A stretch of DNA of 14,344 nt, taken from Candidatus Acidiferrales bacterium. GTDB taxonomy: Bacteria; Acidobacteriota; Terriglobia; Acidoferrales; UBA7541. The position numbers were made by a program, and so were the translations under genes. The stretch is taken from positions 1-14,344 of the forward strand of contig JASHYE010000415.1 of the NCBI GenBank assembly GCA_030043155.1, written 5' to 3'. The notes beneath the pieces were generated by a model. That model saw only the letters and a list, made by a program, of their open reading frames with translations. It was not told where the DNA came from and made no database searches. The number at the start of each line of letters is the position of its first letter. Position 1 is the first letter of the stretch. This document shows, piece by piece, positions 12,595-14,344 of the stretch.

Positions 12595-13683
12595 TCAGCC
12601 CGCTTCTGAAATTCCAGAGACTGCAAAGGCCCCGGTGGCGAGGCGTTGCCAGTAAATCACAATTAAGGAGGGCGTGCTAGAGCTATAAATATCTTGCCCT
12701 AGGCCTGAGGTCGCACCAACTCCCAGTGGCAACGTAGCAATGGAAAGATTCGCTCTGACAACGGTCGGATCGCCTTCATTCTTGAGTGAATCATCCAGAA
12801 ACTTATCCAACCTTGTGAGTAGTTCTACGCGTTCCCGAAGCTGCTTCTTGCTTCGTATGTTTTCCGGGTCAAAGTCGAAGTGGGGGTCCATGCGGTTGTT
12901 TCTGAGGAATTCCGCTTTCAGCGCCTCCCATTTTTCGTCGGCTGCCTGGGTTGCTACAATGGGATTAGCGGCGAACGCGGGCATGGAAACTGCATACTGG
13001 AATCCCGAAAGCTGAAGCCCGCCGTAGAGCGCTGCAACTTCTCGAACCTCGTTTGGGTCGGCTCGCAGTTTTAGAAGAGAATGCGGGATTGCGAACAGAG
13101 AGTCTTGGGATAGGTCACCCTCAGGGAATCTGCCACCATAGAATCTACGCTCCAAGGACATAGCCTCGGACGGGCGCGTAGAGTACAACTCTTCGGTAAA
13201 TTCGGTCGTGTCCTTGACCAGTTCCTGAGTGTTTGCCAGATTCATGCCGGGGCCCCAGAAGACATCCTTTGGAGCACCGTCGCGTCCAAGAGAGACTAAG
13301 TGCAAGGCCGATACGAAGGGTGGAGGGTTCACGTTATTCGTCTTATTCGTTGGGGGGGAAATTTGTATGAGAAGGAAGCCACCGCTTCTCAAAATATCGG
13401 CAAGAATTCCATTCTTGTAGAGCTTGATGTGGTTGGCCCTGGCCTGCGCGAACGCCTGGTCTCCTACACGCCGCGCATCGGCATTCGAGACGATTTCCCT
13501 GAGGACACTGAATGTGCCTCCCAGCTTCTCTGTCCTCGGATTGCGGCGGGCTACAGCGATCGCCTCCTGTAACGTCAGGCGCTGGCCCTCTTGAGCCATA
13601 CCAAGCGAAATTTCCCTCCCCTTGAACGGTTCGACTAAGCATAGAACACAAGTAGCTGCGGTGATGACACCCATCTTTCTCAT
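12595..13683 (-). CDS. 362-aa exported protein following the RHS-type tip
   Basis: A protein with a likely signal peptide (MRKMGVITAATCVLCLVEPF) and no recognised domain. Internal segments alternate between helical (ADEKWEALKAEFLRNN, and KKQLRERVELLTRLDKFLDD) and polar stretches; the end (SLIVIYWQRLATGAFAV) is hydrophobic and could be a membrane segment, or recombination with the neighbouring RHS fragment may have changed the C-terminus. It starts 16 bases after the stop of the tip gene, on the same strand; AGAGGTG precedes the ATG at 13683. In polymorphic toxin loci the gene directly after a toxin tip is usually the immunity gene, so this is an immunity candidate, though it is longer than most and exported. 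That role is inferred from position alone. Confidence 0.6.
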   Translation of the reverse strand: MRKMGVITAATCVLCLVEPFKGREISLGMAQEGQRLTLQEAIAVARRNPRTEKLGGTFSVLREIVSNADARRVGDQAFAQARANHIKLYKNGILADILRSGGFLLIQISPPTNKTNNVNPPPFVSALHLVSLGRDGAPKDVFWGPGMNLANTQELVKDTTEFTEELYSTRPSEAMSLERRFYGGRFPEGDLSQDSLFAIPHSLLKLRADPNEVREVAALYGGLQLSGFQYAVSMPAFAANPIVATQAADEKWEALKAEFLRNNRMDPHFDFDPENIRSKKQLRERVELLTRLDKFLDDSLKNEGDPTVVRANLSIATLPLGVGATSGLGQDIYSSSTPSLIVIYWQRLATGAFAVSGISEAG

Positions 13684-13699
13684 CTCACACCTCTGCTGT

Positions 13700-14344
13700 C
13701 TAAGGGATAACTCCGGGCAATGGCCCGTACAACCTTCTGTACTCCTCCTCGTTGGTTATAACATCGTCATTGGCCGGTCCCAAGTGGGTGAAACCGCTCC
13801 GATAATCGATATGAGCTTGACTTTCATCATTAACCGAAGTCGGAAACACCATCTCCATGCCTCTTACACCAACTCCGCTCTGATGCAAGACGAGAGCACC
13901 CACATGAAAGGGGTCGACATACGTCTTAAAAAACTTATGAGTGGACATGAAAGCATCCGTTGCACCAGACTTCCAAACTACATTCATTTCTCTTCCATCC
14001 GCTCTCATGCTCGTGGACTGTACTTCTGACAATCCCGTCGCACCGTTCGACAGCTTTATCTCTTCAAGAGCATGAGTGATTGCAGCGAAGTTGGCCCGCG
14101 CGTCAATGGCCATCGCGTTCCAAGACTTCTCACCCCCAGATACGACGCCTTGCTGCGCAGGCGACAAGCTAGACCATGCCAGCTGTTGGGCTGAGGTGAA
14201 GGTGCTGACCACGCCGTTCACCGTAACGAACAGGGTCATGTCGCTCGAATCATCACCGCAAATATCGCAGCCGCCGCCATCGAGAGCCGGCGCCGGACCG
14301 CCTCGGCTCATCGGCCCCTGAATCAGGCTGAAATGCCCGTCCAG
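13700..14344 (-). CDS. C-terminal part of a large protein, probable RHS-type toxin tip (5' end outside window)
   Basis: The frame is open to the right edge with no required start, so the gene continues out of the window; about 214 codons are here. The edge region reads LDGHFSLIQGPMSRGGPAPA then GGGCDICGDD, a Gly/Cys-rich linker of the kind between an RHS core and its tip. After that come a helical region (SAQQLAWSSLSPAQQGVV, ANFAAITHALEEIKL) and a possible catalytic domain with HKFFKTYVDPFHVGALVLH and QAHIDYRSGFTHLG. No toxin family is recognised. An alternative start at ATG 14311 would make it a 203-aa protein. The RHS fragment at 12.4 kb on the same strand supports the RHS reading, but the core itself is not seen, so this remains inference. 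Confidence 0.5.
   Translation of the reverse strand: MDGHFSLIQGPMSRGGPAPALDGGGCDICGDDSSDMTLFVTVNGVVSTFTSAQQLAWSSLSPAQQGVVSGGEKSWNAMAIDARANFAAITHALEEIKLSNGATGLSEVQSTSMRADGREMNVVWKSGATDAFMSTHKFFKTYVDPFHVGALVLHQSGVGVRGMEMVFPTSVNDESQAHIDYRSGFTHLGPANDDVITNEEEYRRLYGPLPGVIP

Noticed and set aside
1..14344. CRISPR array
   Set aside because: No run of regularly spaced direct repeats of 20 bases or more was seen on reading the window.

Overview
The window looks like a chromosome segment from a Gram-negative soil bacterium. The small RHS fragment near 12.4 kb and the general gene style suggest an Acidobacteriota-like host; this is an impression from family style, not a computed assignment. The left 2 kb reads as ordinary chromosome: the end of an isochorismatase/nicotinamidase-type hydrolase on the plus strand, which overlaps convergently by 4 bases with an operon on the minus strand that encodes a POT-like MFS transporter followed by a small exported cytochrome c.

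At 2185-2229 the minus strand carries the 3' half of a tRNA-Ala(UGC), from the anticodon loop through CCA, with no 5' half beside it. This is the usual footprint of an element integrated at the 3' end of a tRNA gene, so everything to the right (2230 to beyond the window) is probably a genomic island whose other end, with the intact tRNA and probably the integrase, lies outside. The island content fits: hypothetical, regulatory and recombination genes in short mixed-strand blocks.

Island block 1 (2.7-6.3 kb): a cytoplasmic purple-acid-phosphatase-like metallophosphoesterase on the minus strand, divergent from a plus-strand run of four genes. These are a 46-aa and a 62-aa protein that share a TAATG stop/start, then a four- or five-helix membrane protein and, two bases after it, a ComEC-like metallo-beta-lactamase-fold hydrolase. 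The membrane protein/hydrolase pair with its tiny upstream partners is the best candidate here for an undescribed module. Block 2 (6.5-7.5 kb): a ribbon-helix-helix regulator with a promoter overlapped by three helically phased repeats, ending in a terminator that runs into a convergent two-gene set with a small membrane protein. Block 3 (7.5-10 kb): a 426-aa protein with a HEPN-type R-N-x-x-x-H motif, a possible HTH fragment after it, a REP-like hairpin, and a dual-specificity phosphatase of the CX5R type. Block 4 (10-11.2 kb): a MerR-like HTH protein and a small serine recombinase joined by an ATGA overlap, flanked by palindromes and an imperfect direct repeat. Block 5 (11.2-12.2 kb): an exported VasI/TagO-like protein divergent from an XRE regulator of the restriction-modification controller (C-protein) type, with a recognisable C-box between them but no restriction or methylase gene in view. 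Block 6 (12.2-14.3 kb): RHS debris, namely a C-terminal tip running in from the right edge, a 362-aa protein 16 bases after it (candidate immunity or partner), and a short RHS core fragment cut at both ends.

Overall this is a tRNA-anchored accessory island with a defence/conflict flavour (HEPN, polymorphic-toxin debris, C-type regulator, nuclease/phosphatase-like hydrolases). Functions in block 1 are inferred from domains only.
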